From contig NC_087070.1 of NCBI RefSeq assembly GCF_963678635.1, forward strand, positions 32,852,695 through 32,916,694: 64,000 bases of DNA, written 5' to 3'. A program made the position numbers and the translations under genes. This document shows positions 11,430 to 22,620 of this stretch, piece after piece (the first letter of the stretch is position 1; each line of letters begins with the position of its first letter). The stretch is from Symsagittifera roscoffensis (taxonomy: Eukaryota > Xenacoelomorpha > Acoela > Convolutidae). Under the pieces are notes generated by a model, which had not been told where the DNA came from, made no database searches, and was given only the letters and a program-made list of their open reading frames with translations.

Positions 11430-12058
11430 GGAGTTGAAAGATGATATTTATCTTCGTTTGAGTTAAGTTGTACCACATTATGACTATTTTCAGATCCAAA
11501 TGCCACAATTGTATCCCAAAAGATTGTTCGGGGTGGTAAGGTGTCTTCAAAAATTACTTTGTTTTTTAAAAAAATAGGTATGCGTTGGTAGCACTTTTTG
11601 TCTTCAAATACATAAAGTGGTGATTTATTTTTAGTGCAAGTGTAGTACCACAGAATGTTCCCTTCATAATCAGTGAAAGTAGAGCGGTTGCATGATAAGA
11701 GATATGCTGCATAAGGAATTTTGAAAACTGCTAAAGCGAGAGATTTTAGAGTTTGTGCTCGTTCTAGTTCACATAAATGATGTAGTGTTTCTAGTTCTGA
11801 AAGTGTCGTCTCTTGAAAAATTCTGCTTATTGTATAACCTAGTTTCATATCAAGATGTATATCATAGTGGCTTGCATTAAAATAGGTGTTATTCATTACT
11901 GAAAATTCGTGTAGTCGTGTACTGTCTTGATTTTCTGGATGAATTTTTCCGCCAGTATTTCCTGTCTTTTTGTAAAACGTTACTGGAATGTAGGATTTTT
12001 TGTCTTCTCGATTTTGACATGGCTGCGCTGGATCAAGAATTAGTTGGCCTGTTTTCAT
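11387..12058 (-). CDS. Envelope-like protein fragment (copy 1)
   Basis: An open frame of 223 codons in an otherwise eroded LTR element. It contains a Leu/Glu-rich helical stretch (LSELETLHHLCELERAQTL) followed by a Cys-containing beta-like half (LLSCNRS, YEGNILWYYTCTKN, KKCYQRIPIF). This pattern is typical of env-like third frames in invertebrate Ty3/Gypsy and BEL elements, where the product is a membrane glycoprotein. Its place, downstream of integrase on the same strand, fits such an env. No transmembrane anchor remains in this frame, and the upstream half is broken. Two further copies lie at 17,457-18,083 and 28,701-29,327. The family assignment rests on position and general pattern, not on a decisive motif. 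Confidence 0.45.
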   Translation of the reverse strand: MKTGQLILDPAQPCQNREDKKSYIPVTFYKKTGNTGGKIHPENQDSTRLHEFSVMNNTYFNASHYDIHLDMKLGYTISRIFQETTLSELETLHHLCELERAQTLKSLALAVFKIPYAAYLLSCNRSTFTDYEGNILWYYTCTKNKSPLYVFEDKKCYQRIPIFLKNKVIFEDTLPPRTIFWDTIVAFGSENSHNVVQLNSNEDKYHLSTPCPTLMPPSKKFSP

Positions 12059-13236
12059 GTCAAAACCTTTGTCGTATTTGAAAATAAATTCTGATTATTG
12101 TGTTTTGAAAAGTGGTTTTGGATATCTACATGCTACTTCCGTTTCAGGGTAAATTTGAAAGCGTGTTCAGTTATTTTCTACAGCATCTATATTTTTATTT
12201 TTCTGTGGGTTTGATCTATTTTGCTTAGGGTTGATTTTATCGAAAGGTAAAGGTTCTATATATTTTTTTGGCGAAATTTAAACAACCTTGCGTGAATTTT
12301 AGCGACTTGAAATGTGGTACATGTGTCTTTAGGGAACCAAACTATGGTTGCCTATGTTCGTGTAGTGGGGTCGCATTACCGTTGATCATTTTTGCAAGGT
12401 AAGCGTACTCCTTGATACAGTATGGTCTCATTTTTTAAATCTCGTGTTAATCAGACTTTTTCTAATTGGATTTTCCAATCAAAAAATATTTTTTCTTGGT
12501 GAACTGGATTTTTTGTGTCTGCTTTATTAATTGATGGGTTATTCATTGCAATGTGAGGTTTCCACTTTTTATCATGTATGCCATATGTTGAACGTCCATG
12601 TGCACCATGATAAGGGAGTTCATCGTCTAGTTGGATATGACCTTGGTGGTGTTTGAAAATGAGTGTGAAATTTTGCTGTGAAAATATCTGAATATTACGT
12701 TTATTAAGTTCTTGAATCTCTTTCTAAATTATTTGCATAACCAATTTGGCTTTTTGCAGCCAGTTTCTCTTGTTGTTCTGATCAAAAAATTTTTTCTCTT
12801 TGAAAGTAAATTCCTTTGTTATTATTCCTCCATGTTTTTCAATTTTTTCAAAAAATTAGGCAGAAAAATACCGGACAAAAAAGATTGACGGTGTCGATTT
12901 TTTTGAGTCGTGATTTGATCGCTGTTAAGTAAATTGTAGAAAAAATTTCTGATTGTCGATAGAAATGTTTTTCAAACTTCTTCCTTTTCGAATCAATACT
13001 GTGGTTGAGATAAAACGAGTTTATAAATTGGGGCCACAATGGAATATGTAGAAGACAAAAGTATCTTACAATTTTTTTAAATTCTAAGAACATTTTCTGA
13101 TTGCCGAGAAAAATTTGTTTCAAACTTCTCTCTCTGAGAAACGTTAGTGTCAAAGGGCTGAGATGAAACGAGTTCTTATTTTGGATTGCAACAAAAATTT
13201 TAGGTAACAAAAAAATCTCACTGAAAATTGATTAAA

Positions 13237-14350
13237 TTAAGTTTGTTGTTGTGAAGCATAGATGGAGAAGTTTTTTGATTCTTTGGAGTAGAGTCTTTTG
13301 AAGCGATGGTTCCGTGAAGGAAGAGAAAAGAAACAGGTGCTCGTTTTGTGGAAAAGTTGTCTTCGTAGAGAGGGAAGGAATACAGTCGCTCGTATTTCAG
13401 AAGTGGGGTTCGTGCATCAAGGTTTGGTTGAGTGCTCGTGTCAAGAGTTTAGACGTGCATTCTCAACTATTCATCGAACAGCAAGGTAGGGTTTTGACTT
13501 CTCTGAGTGACACGCCAAATGATTAGGTTTGCTTTTAAGTTCAACATCAAGTTGGCCATTGTTTTTTTTCAATGGGTACCATTGCTGCCATGTTGGTTGC
13601 ATCCTGTGAGGATTCTGACTACGGCAACAAACCAAAAGATTTACCATTCCAGAATCGGAATGTCATCGGGTTCCTTCTCCTTTTGCTGCCCTTTTCTTTA
13701 GCTATAAGAAATCTTTTTACATGATATATTCATGATTGGTTGGTTCTAGGTATTTTACAGCGATAGTTTATCAAGAATATAATACGTTGGAATCAATTTT
13801 TTTTTGAAATAGTTCCACCTATCCGGGGCTTAGAGAGCATTTGGGTTTTAAGTTTGTTGTTGCGAAGGATACATGGAGAAGTTTTTTGATTCTATGGATT
13901 AGAGTCTTTTGAAGCGGTGCTTCCGTGAAGGCAGAGAAAAGAAACAGTTGCTCGTGTTGTGGAAAAGTTGTCTTCGTAGAGAGAGAAGGAATACAGTCGC
14001 TCGTATTTCAGAAGTGGGTTTCGTGTATCAAGGTTTGGTTGAGTGCGCGTGTCAAGAGTTCAGACGTGCATTCTCAACTATTCATCGAACAGCGGGGTAG
14101 GGTTTTGACTTCTCTGAGAGACACGCCAAATGGTTAGGTTTCCTTTTAAGTTCAACATCGAGTTGGCCATTGTTTTTTTCAATGGATACCATTGCTGCTA
14201 TGTTGGTTCCATCCTGTGAGGATTCTGACTACGGCAACAAACCAATAGATTTACCATTCCAGATTCGGAAAGGAATGCCATCGGGTTTCTTCTCCTTTTG
14301 CTGCCCGTTCCTTTAGCTATAAAAAATCTTTTTACATAATATATTCATAT
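13237..14350. repeat. 610-base direct repeat doublet (second pair)
   Basis: Counterpart of the doublet at 7,589-8,700, with the internal start recurring after 611 bases. Single-base differences alter the short plus-strand frames but no function can be argued for them. Confidence 0.8.
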
Positions 14351-15210
14351 CTGCATCGTGTTAGTGAGATCAGTTTTAGTCGTGATAATTGTTATTTGTT
14401 TTCGCAAAGCGTTTTATTTTTTTTTCCGGATAATTTAAAGAGTTGCTAATCCTAGAGCTACTATCGTCGAAAACAAGGAGTACGTGTTGTAAACGTGGCT
14501 TAGCGCGGTGGATGAGGTCGGCTATAGAGCATGCGCAGGACGTCGTTTACTGGTGGGTTAGGCCAGTTGCAGAAGTTTTATTTTATTTTATCGTATTTTT
14601 AAGCAGAGTCACTTTTCGTGCACAACTTTTTTTAACAGTTATTTTTTCCCTTTTGCTCTTTCGTTGTGTCTTTTTTCCAAAAACAGAACGTTGTAATTTT
14701 TGTGGTTCATTTGGTGTTTTTGTGTTTCAAGTGGTTTTAAAAAATTTTTAAAGCAATTTTCAATAAATTAATTTGTTCAATTTTAATCTGGTTAGGCTAG
14801 GCTTATTTATAGTTTTTTCCAACCGAGTTAAAAAAAATTTGAAACGCGTGAAAGCTAGTTAAAATTGTTATCAGTTAGTTTGAAAAATTAGAAATTCATT
14901 TATTTAACAAATCTACGGTGGCCAGTTGCTTGATTTTGGTTTGATAAAGTAGTGCGGGAAATGTGGGCGAGGCCAGTGTATTGTGAAAATCAAATTTTAT
15001 TAATAGAAGCACACATAAGTAGGTTAGTAACATTAATTTATTTTTCATTTTTCTTTACTACTTCGTATTTTGAATTTACAGCAATTCTTTTTATTTATTG
15101 CTGTTGTATTGAAATCAATTCACCGATATAATTTTTGACACATAGTTAGATTATAAAATTTAGAGTTGAAGATGAGTTCAATTTTTCATTTTTTTAATCG
15201 ATTTTATAAT

Positions 15211-15330
15211 TTTATAATCGATTTTATAAATATATGACTGGTGAAATCTATAAAGAAAAGGAGAAACCTTTTTTTAATCGATTTTATAAATATATGACTG
15301 GTGAAATCTATAAAGAAAAGGATAAACACT
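15211..15330. repeat. 60-base tandem duplication
   Basis: Two adjacent near-identical 60-base units built around AATATATGACTGGTGAAATC and ending in an A-rich GAAAAGGA. Copy 1 of the large repeat has a single unit at 9,558-9,600. The start is blurred by an imperfect AATCGATTTTATAA repeat just upstream. Confidence 0.85.
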
Positions 15331-17289
15331 TGTGTAAAATGATGAGTGTTTATTTTATCTGTTTTAATGATAATATAAATTCATACTTACGAAAAGTCTG
15401 GATCGGGAAAAAATCCGTGGGGTAAATTAATTTTAGTAGTGTTGGAGGCTATTAAAAACCTGGCAAGCATGCGGATTACTTTTTTAGTGCAAAGCAGTGG
15501 CCAAAAAATTTCAAACGCTCGGATGTTTTTAACTTTTTCGGTAACAGCTGGAAAATTGTGGTAAGAATTTTGTATGCTGTTGTAAAGCTTATAGTTACTT
15601 TTAAAATTATGGATATTTTCTAATAGGGCTATTTCGATGGGTTGCATGTAGTCATGCGGGAGGATGGTTGGGCGGGAATATTCAAGCGGGAAGTTATTAG
15701 TCAGGGTGTGAAAGATGAACTTTTGTCTTACAGGGTCAATGCCTGTGAAGTAGTGGAAATCATACTTTATGAGAAATTTAGGAACACACGTGATGTATAT
15801 TTAAAGTTAATGAATATGAAGCAATGAGGTGATTGGAAGCTTAGTTTTGAAATTGTAAATATCTCGTTCTCTTGTTGTTAGAAAATCAAAATGTGAGTGC
15901 AAAGTGACCAAATTTACTGAAAAATGGCTCCTCCGCTTTTGTGTGAGTAAGTGCGTGGTCAATGACATTGTCGATTTTTTAATAAGTTCTATCGAGTTGA
16001 AAAATGTAACCTATCTGGATGAAAAAATTTTAGGGTCAGTGTCATATGGTGAACTTTTCATATTTGGACGACAGTATGACTGATCGTATCGATTAGCATA
16101 TTATCTTATAGCTTTTTCATAGCTTTTTGTGCAAGGAATCGGTTAAGTGTTTGACTTAAGCTTAATTTTTTAAATTGTTTTAGGTGAAGTACGTTATTCA
16201 AATGGTGAATGATTGAGTCGCAAATTCGTCGCCGTTTGTATTTTTCCTTAGGGGTACTTTTAGTGGGTTAGTGAAATTATAAGTTTGTATCCATGAAAGA
16301 ATTGGAAGTAGGGTATCTTCATCGACCTTTTGTGCTCGTTAGGCTGAGTTTTTTTCATTGTAATAAGTGTATTAGAGGGAGAAAGGAAGGTTTTCCACTA
16401 AAAAGGCGGGTGTATTAATATGATGTGGGTGATGTGAAAAGAGTCGAGATGATGATGGGCGGCTAATGAGGAATCGTGGTGTGGTATAAGGATGTTTACG
16501 TTTCATAAAATTTCTGTGTGCGAGTGTGGGGGAAATGTGGACAGAAAGGATAGAGTATTCAAAGGTTGAAAATAAGTGGGTTAGTTGATGAATAGTTAAT
16601 GAGTTTTGGTGTTAAGAATTTGTTGCTGGTGGGTAATAAAATTGTTTAAATTGTTCTCTAGCTTGTCATCTGTGATGGGGGTGGTAACATCGGGTGCATT
16701 ACTTGAAAGTTGTTAAAGCAGGGAAAGAGGTGGAGCTAGAGTTTTCAGCAGGGTAGGGGGACTTATGGATTGAATTGGTGGTTGAGAAAAATTAGTGGGA
16801 CTGGGTACGGAATTTAGGAATTCATCTAATGGTTCGACTTCCGAGCTATTAAAATTGGAAATAGTATTAAATTAGTTTGATTTGAGTTATCAGAATTCAT
16901 GCGTGTTGACTTAGAAGAAAAATTGGGTAGGGGAAAATATGAGGCTTAAAATTGTAATGAGAGAATTATGGCTTTGGAGATTTGAAGGATAGGAAATGGA
17001 ACTAATGAGATATCCAAATGGGCGGCTCATCATGGGCTAAACACATGATTGTTTTGATAACAAAATTTAAGGTGTGCATTTTTTCAGCAACTTATTTGTA
17101 TGTATCGTTGATAGTGGGTTGTTGAAGTGCCATTTGAGATATAGCGCTACGAGATATAGCACTACTAAATGATTGATGAAAAATCTTGTGGGCGATATTT
17201 TTCTCCATTTTGGCATATATAGTCTTTAGTATCTTTAAATTATCCACTGTAGTCTTGTCGGTAGATGTCTGAAAAACCTGCTGGTTCAG
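15331..17289. other. Noncoding stretch including the left breakpoint of the 11.25 kb duplication
   Basis: No supportable gene. Translations on both strands are short. The left breakpoint of the large duplication lies near 15,614, in GATATTTTCTAATAGGGC. The 350-base segment unique to the right 6-kb copy (16,737-17,092) shows no terminal repeats that would make it a transposon, so a deletion in the left copy is as likely as an insertion here. Confidence 0.45.
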
Positions 17290-17499
17290 CTAGTTTGCGG
17301 AGGTTTTGATCGATTGATTGTCTTCGGATTCTAACCGTTTTAGTGAAAAGTTCTTGAAATTGTTTTGTTCGAATTTGATGTTGTAATTCCGATTTTTTAG
17401 TGTATATCTATAAATTGTAGATACACATTTGGGTTCCAAGTGATTGCTCGTATACTTTAAGGTGAGAATTTTTTTGATGGCGGCATTAAAGTAGGGCAT
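17290..17499 (-). CDS. Small frame overlapping the end of the envelope-like frame (copy 2)
   Basis: Same 69-codon frame as at 11,220-11,429, with one Glu-to-Lys difference. It overlaps the last codons of the envelope-like frame in another register. No recognised motif. Confidence 0.3.
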   Translation of the reverse strand: MPYFNAAIKKILTLKYTSNHLEPKCVSTIYRYTLKNRNYNIKFEQNNFKNFSLKRLESEDNQSIKTSAN

Positions 17500-18083
17500 G
17501 GAGTTGAAAGATGATATTTATCTTCGTTTGAGTTAAGTTGTACCACATTATGACTATTTTCAGATCCAAATGCCACAATTGTATCCCAAAAGATTGTTCG
17601 GGGTGGTAAGGTGTCTTCAAAAATTACTTTGTTTTTAAAAAAAATAGGTATGCGTTGGTAGCACTTTTTGTCTTCAAATACATAAAGTGGTGATTTATTT
17701 TTAGTGCAAGTGTAGTACCACAGAATGTTCCCTTCATAATCAGTGAAATTAGAGCGGTTGCATGATAAGAGATATGCTGCATAAGGAATTTTGAAAACTG
17801 CTAAAGCGAGAGATTTTAGAGTTTGTGCTCGTTCTAGTTCACATAAATGATGTAGTGTTTCTAGTTCTGAAAGTATCGTCTCTTGAAAAATTCTGCTTAT
17901 TGTATAACCTAGTTTCATATCAAGATGTATATCATAGTGGCTTGCATTAAAATAGGTGTTATTCATTACTGAAAATTCGTGTATTCGTGTACTGTCTTGA
18001 TTTTCTGGATGAATTTTTCCGCCAGTATTTCCTGTCTTTTTAAAAAACGTTACTGGAATGTAGAATTTTTTGTCTTTTGACAT
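17457..18083 (-). CDS. Envelope-like protein fragment (copy 2)
   Basis: A frame of 208 codons, shorter at the N-terminus than copy 1 because its upstream sequence differs. Over the shared part I count six base differences from copy 1, and every one changes the amino acid (Ser/Phe, Tyr/Phe, Leu/Ile, Thr/Ile, Thr/Asn, Leu/Phe). That is not what protein-level constraint predicts, so the open frame is better explained by recent duplication than by function. The Cys-containing half (CTKNKSPLYVFEDKKC) is retained. Upstream on the minus strand the element continues as broken sequence. Confidence 0.45.
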   Translation of the reverse strand: MSKDKKFYIPVTFFKKTGNTGGKIHPENQDSTRIHEFSVMNNTYFNASHYDIHLDMKLGYTISRIFQETILSELETLHHLCELERAQTLKSLALAVFKIPYAAYLLSCNRSNFTDYEGNILWYYTCTKNKSPLYVFEDKKCYQRIPIFFKNKVIFEDTLPPRTIFWDTIVAFGSENSHNVVQLNSNEDKYHLSTPCPTLMPPSKKFSP

Positions 18084-18813
18084 GGCTGCGCTGGATCAAT
18101 AATTAGTTGGCCTGTTTTCATGTCGAAACTTTTGTCGTATTTGAAAAGAAATTCTGATTATTGTGTTTTGAAAAGTGGTTTTGGTTATCTTCATGCTACT
18201 TCCGTTTCAGAGTAAATTTGAAAGCGTGTTCATTTATTTTCTACAGCATCTATATTTCTATTTTTCTGTGGGTTTGATCTATTTTGCTTAGGGTTGATTT
18301 GATCGAAAGGTATAGGTTCTATAAATTTTTTTGGCGAATTTAAACAATCTTGCGTGAATTTTAGCGACTTGAAATGTGGTACATGTGTCTTTAGGGAACC
18401 AAACTATGGTTGCCTGTGTTCGTGTAGTGGGGTCGCATTATCGTTGATCATTTTTGCAAGGTAAGCGTACTCCTTGATACAGTATGGTCTCATTTTTTAA
18501 ATCTCGTGTTAATCAGACTTTTTCTAATTGGATTTTCCAATCAAAAAATATTATTTCTTGGTGACCTGATTTTTTTGTGTCTGCTTTATTAATTGATGGG
18601 TTATTCAATTCAATGTGAGGTATCCACTTTTTATCATGTATGTCATATGTTGAACGTCCATGTGCACCATGATAAGGGAATAGTTGGATATGACCTTGGT
18701 GGTGTTTGAAAATGAGTGTGAAATTTTGCTGTGAAAATTTCTGAATATTACGTTTATTAAGTTTTTGAATCTCTTTCTGAATATCGTGTCTATTTTTTTG
18801 TTTTTTTTAGTGC

Positions 18814-19131
18814 TTAATTATGGATTCGACTAATATCGAGGTGTTGCCTAAAATGTGGAAGGGTTGCTACAAAGGAGTTCCAGTCTAAGCGTAAAGGGTT
18901 ACTCGTGCCTTGTAGTTCACGGTATCGGTAGTATCTGTAGTCTAATTGGCTGGGAAAGTTTGTCGGAAATGTAGTTGATGGTGTTTGACCAGTGACTGAA
19001 GGTGTTGAAGGGATAACGTTTCTGGTAATGATAAGGTGGTATCCGATGAAGTTTCTATTGGATCTTATACAAGATTGGGTTCGCCTTGAGAAAATGTTTG
19101 AATCATTCAATGTGGAAGTCTTTGTGATCAA
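18814..19131 (-). CDS. Unassigned frame upstream of the envelope-like gene
   Basis: A 105-codon frame rich in Ser, Thr, Pro and Arg (a TPSVTGQTPSTTFP linker-like stretch, then YRYYRYRE). It ends its upstream side at the G-run on the plus strand, which reads as a proline run on the minus strand. No family recognised. It lies between the integrase remnant and the envelope-like frame, so it may be eroded integrase C-terminus or env leader. Confidence 0.25.
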   Translation of the reverse strand: MITKTSTLNDSNIFSRRTQSCIRSNRNFIGYHLIITRNVIPSTPSVTGQTPSTTFPTNFPSQLDYRYYRYRELQGTSNPLRLDWNSFVATLPHFRQHLDISRIHN

Positions 19132-19133
19132 GT

Positions 19134-19144
19134 GGGGGGGGGGG
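19134..19144 (+). repeat. G homopolymer, 11 bases
   Basis: Run of 11 G on the plus strand, followed by further G-rich patches (GGGGGGGTGG, GGGAGGGGG, AAAGGGGGG) up to about 19,285. The matching run in the other 11.25 kb unit is 20 G long. Confidence 0.9.
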
Positions 19145-20529
19145 TTAAAGGGACTTTCACAAATTTGTTCATTATAGGTGTTGAACCTACATAAGATGAT
19201 GGCAGATTTGGTGTAATTTGTTAGGAAAGGAAATGGGGGGGTGGTAGGGAGGGGGTTTGTATTGTACTATGAGAAAGGGGGGTTGATGCTGGTGGTGAGG
19301 TGATTTTAAATTGAACTCTTGGTGGTGTTGTCAGATTTCTATTGCATCGGAGATGAATAATTTGTCTGTCTATTGTAGTTGTTATATTTTGGTTTTGGCT
19401 CAAATGTTTTGTTCTGATTAGGTCTTGTTGTAGTGAGGTTTAATTTTTATATGTTGATTTGTATTGTGGTTCGCTTAGGGGTGCGTGCCGAATGGCTGAT
19501 ATCATTGTTCTGATAATGATGCGTGATTTTTTTCAAAGGTGAAGGGTTTTTTACATATGATATACGAGTAGATGATTCGAGTTGATTTGTTTGACTAGAT
19601 GTAGGTGTTGTTTGGGGTCATGGGGTGGGTTAGTAGGCGGGAAACCCTCAATAGAGTTTGGGTTAGCAATTTTGAAATATACTGAAGATATTTTTTGTGT
19701 ATTACTGAAGTTTGGGTTTTTTGTAAATTTCTTTAGCATAAAAGAATGATGATTGAAACAATTGCTAGTACAAAAACACTTTTTGTTTTCTCTATACGTT
19801 TATAAACTGTCAAAATTAGAGTAGCTAATAAAGTGAGAAAAATTATGAAAAGTCTAAAAATGTCTTTCCTACTTAGTTAGCTTCGTGTCATCTAGGAAAT
19901 TTGCTCAGTATTGTACCTGATTAGGTGGTCGATAGTTTGAAGAGAGAAAAATAGGTCTAGATTGGGGAAAAATAATTATGAATTGGGTCCTAAAGATTAG
20001 AAAAATGGGGATTATAATTTCTAAAAAATCAGTTCTGAACAGATTGAAAGAAATCTTGAAACTTTTTTTTGCAGATTTTGTTGAACTTGTCTGCAAAAAA
20101 AACAGTTGAAAAATGATTTGTTTTTCGAAATAATTTGTTTTAATTGTGTTAGTTTACGGGGAGCGTACTTTTTCAGATAGTATGGTAAAAGATTGTTTCT
20201 ATGCTGTACTATTTCTTTTTTAATGTGGTCTATATGTATCTTGTTTATACTATATAGTCTATATAGTTTACACGCAACGTCTGAAGGTTTTTCTGTAAAT
20301 TATATGTTCTATTTCACATAAGTTGTATTTTTTTTAGACTCCTTTTTGTTTTGTTAGTCTCGGGATTAAAACAAATGTTCCTACCTATAAGTTTTATGTT
20401 GATGTAAAGCGTCAGTTTATATGAGACTGAACTTTTTGTCTCTGTAATAATTTCCTTGCAATTTACCTATATCTCATTTAAATCTTTAAAGTCTTGTTTT
20501 TTTATGCTTTTTGCTTTTGATGTGGAAAG

Positions 20530-20948
20530 GGTTTGTTTAAATGGCATGTTATACATTCATTACAGTCATGTTATCTTTTCTGATTCTATATGTCCTTTTG
20601 TATTCAAAGAATGTGATATGTGAAACCATATTAATAATAAACTTAGTGGGAAACAGGGTACTTTCATTTCTGGGTAATGGTTTTCTAAGATTTAGTGTTT
20701 TCAATTATTGTGGTCTTGTTGAATTTTCGGAAACATCGGAGTAAGGCTTTGTTTCCTAAAAATGTGATATCGGCTTTAAGTAGTTCTGTTTTGCATTTAT
20801 GTAATGATTTCAGTTGTCTGATAACAGGGTCAAAACTTTGATATTTTTGTAGTAATTGAGATGTTAATGTTTCTGTGCTAGGTAGAAAAATTTTATAGAT
20901 TTTGTTCTTTGATAATGATATATTGTCCCAAAGTGTCTTGCAAATCAA
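20530..20948 (-). pseudogene. Integrase N-terminal remnant (unit 1)
   Basis: The 87-codon frame at 20,685-20,948 carries SFDPVIRQLKSLHK, the pattern of the linker that precedes integrase in Gypsy elements. In other registers just downstream lie HSLNTKGHIESEK and HDCNECITCHLNKP, which together match the His-His-Cys-Cys zinc-binding domain of integrase (CITC being the two cysteines). The register changes and stops show the gene is dead. I could not find the catalytic D,D,E residues further downstream (19.9-20.5 kb), where translations are badly broken. Confidence 0.55.
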
Positions 20949-21639
20949 ACTTTTGTTGATTGTTTATTTTTGACCTGATTTGAGAGGGCCTGCTAATTTT
21001 ACTGTATCAATTAGGTCTTTTTTTTCTATAGATGGCAATGATTTATTTCTCTGTGGTAATTGTTGATTGGTTTTTAAGTGTGTGTTAACCTTTATCCATG
21101 ATGAGTATGGTATAGGTTTAAATGTGTCTTTACTTACTAAATGGACCTCATAATGCTTGTTTTGGCAATCTAAAAAGAGTGGAACTCGTTCTAATGTTTT
21201 TATCTGTTTAGTATTAGAGTCAGTTTTGACTGCGTATATACATTTTAGTCATGGTGATGTTTCATTTTCTTGCGAGAAAGAATTTTAAATTCTGTGGTAC
21301 TTCTTCGTTTTTTTTTTGTGTTTGTAATTCGGGATTGGGACTAAGTGTATCTGGTAAAGCAAATTTTTGGCTGCTGTCCAAACTACATGTAGGTTTGTAA
21401 ATTTCACTAAAATTAGTTGAAATCTATATACTCTATGGTTAGGATTTGATTTTTGCGTAAAGAGTAAAGCTATGGGCCTATAATCTGTAAGAAAAACTGT
21501 TGGTTAATTTGATCCAAAAATTAAGAACTCATAATCAGTTAACGTATATATGATGGCTGTACACTCTCTCAGGAGTGTGCAGAATCGTAATTCTACTTTT
21601 AAAAAGAGTCTTGAACTTACTTATATTAGATTCATTTGG

Positions 21640-21710
21640 TTGGTGCCTCTGTTTGATTGTAAAGAGCTGCGCTAGTTCCAAATTTGGCATAATCGCTCAT
21701 AGCGTAAAAT
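21640..21710 (-). pseudogene. RNase H remnant (unit 1)
   Basis: The translation SDYAKFGTSAALYNQ matches the first conserved block of the Ty3/Gypsy RNase H domain, where an aspartate opens the (T/S)D(A/Y)...G.gavL.Q pattern. It lies about 400 bases downstream of the reverse transcriptase YVDD, the expected spacing. Flanking sequence is interrupted by stops. Confidence 0.55.
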
Positions 21711-22049
21711 GGCTGGTTTGAGTCTAGACTTATATTCGAAATTTGTTCTGTGAGAGGGGTTTTAATTTCATTGATGCGTTTTTGATGTTCTTAGGTCCAA
21801 TCAAAATTGTTTTGTTGTCTGACAATATTATAGAATGGTTTGAGATATCACTGCTTTTTACAAACGTAATTTCTTGAAAAGCTTAACATTCTCGGAAATT
21901 CTTGGATTTTTATATTGGATGCTGGTTGGTGTTTTAAAATGGCATCTTTTCAGATTTTCAATGGTGTTAATCTGGTGATTTGTAAAAAATGTCTAAGTAA
22001 TTTTACACGAGTGAGGAAAAATGTGATTCATCTGGGGTTGTTTTCATTT

Positions 22050-22620
22050 TTTTTAAAATAAGATCTGATGGTATTTATTTAGAACTTTGAACTTTTCTTG
22101 TTTGCTTGCGATTGTATGAAAACATCGTCTACATAGAAGATAACCGCAAATGGATGTTCTAAAATTTTTTTTTCATCAAGGCAGAAAAAGTTGCTGGATC
22201 TATAGTTATCCCGTAAAAAAGTCTATTGTGTACGTAATGTCGGTTTTCAATAAAAAATTGTGTCAATCGACGTGATCGTTCATCTAATGGCGGTGATATA
22301 ATACAATCCGATAATTTTTGTGCGTTTATTTTTGTTGGTTCTATGCGCTAATTGCTTTTTGATTCATCAATCAGAGAGTTTAAGTATTGTGAGTCTAAAA
22401 TGGTTTTAAGTGATTATCCTTTAGCGAGAAAAAATACTGGATTAATAAACGTATTTCCCTTGGGTCGTTTTTCATTGCTTACTGGTGAGATAATTTTGTG
22501 TTGTTCACTTCTCTCTGAAAATCTGTTTACTTTGTCCTGTAAGTGTATTGGATTTTTACTTGCGCGTTGTTTTTTGAAAACTGCGTCGTGTTTAAGTGGA
22601 GTTGTAGTTGTGTAAGTATT
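22050..22620 (-). pseudogene. Ty3/Gypsy reverse transcriptase remnant (unit 1)
   Basis: Successive conserved blocks are legible on the minus strand. FINPVFFLAK and ILDSQYLNSLIDES are the first palm blocks, followed by DERSRRLTQFF, then NRLFYGITIDPATFSALM. The catalytic FYVDDVFIQSQ has its YVDD at 22,124-22,135. Stops interrupt the frame (for example after FFLAKG and after DESKSN). Order and spacing fit a Ty3/Gypsy-type enzyme. The gene is inactive through nonsense changes, but the active-site motif itself is intact. Confidence 0.8.

Larger units (their letters stand above)
7082..12726. repeat. Older 5.6-6.1 kb tandem duplication, left copy
   Basis: Begins at ATTATTTGCATAGCCAATTT and is repeated head-to-tail from 12,727 (AATTATTTGCATAACCAATTT). 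The two copies share the same order: a 610-base internal doublet, a long noncoding part, and an envelope-like minus-strand frame. The distance between matching points grows from 5,649 to 6,070 bases along the copies because of indels. The largest is a segment of about 350 bases present at 16,737-17,092 and absent here. Confidence 0.85.
12727..18779. repeat. Older 5.6-6.1 kb tandem duplication, right copy
   Basis: Second copy of the 7,082-12,726 block, ending where CTTTCTGAATATCG replaces the junction sequence seen at 12,720. It carries extra sequence at 16,737-17,092 and a 60-base tandem duplication at 15,211-15,330. Its right two thirds were later included in the 11.25 kb duplication. Confidence 0.85.

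Noticed and set aside
7589..14350. 610-base doublets as the LTR pair of the envelope-bearing element
   Set aside because: They are adjacent to each other, not at the two ends of the element, and no copy lies upstream of the Gag at 25.8 or 37.0 kb.
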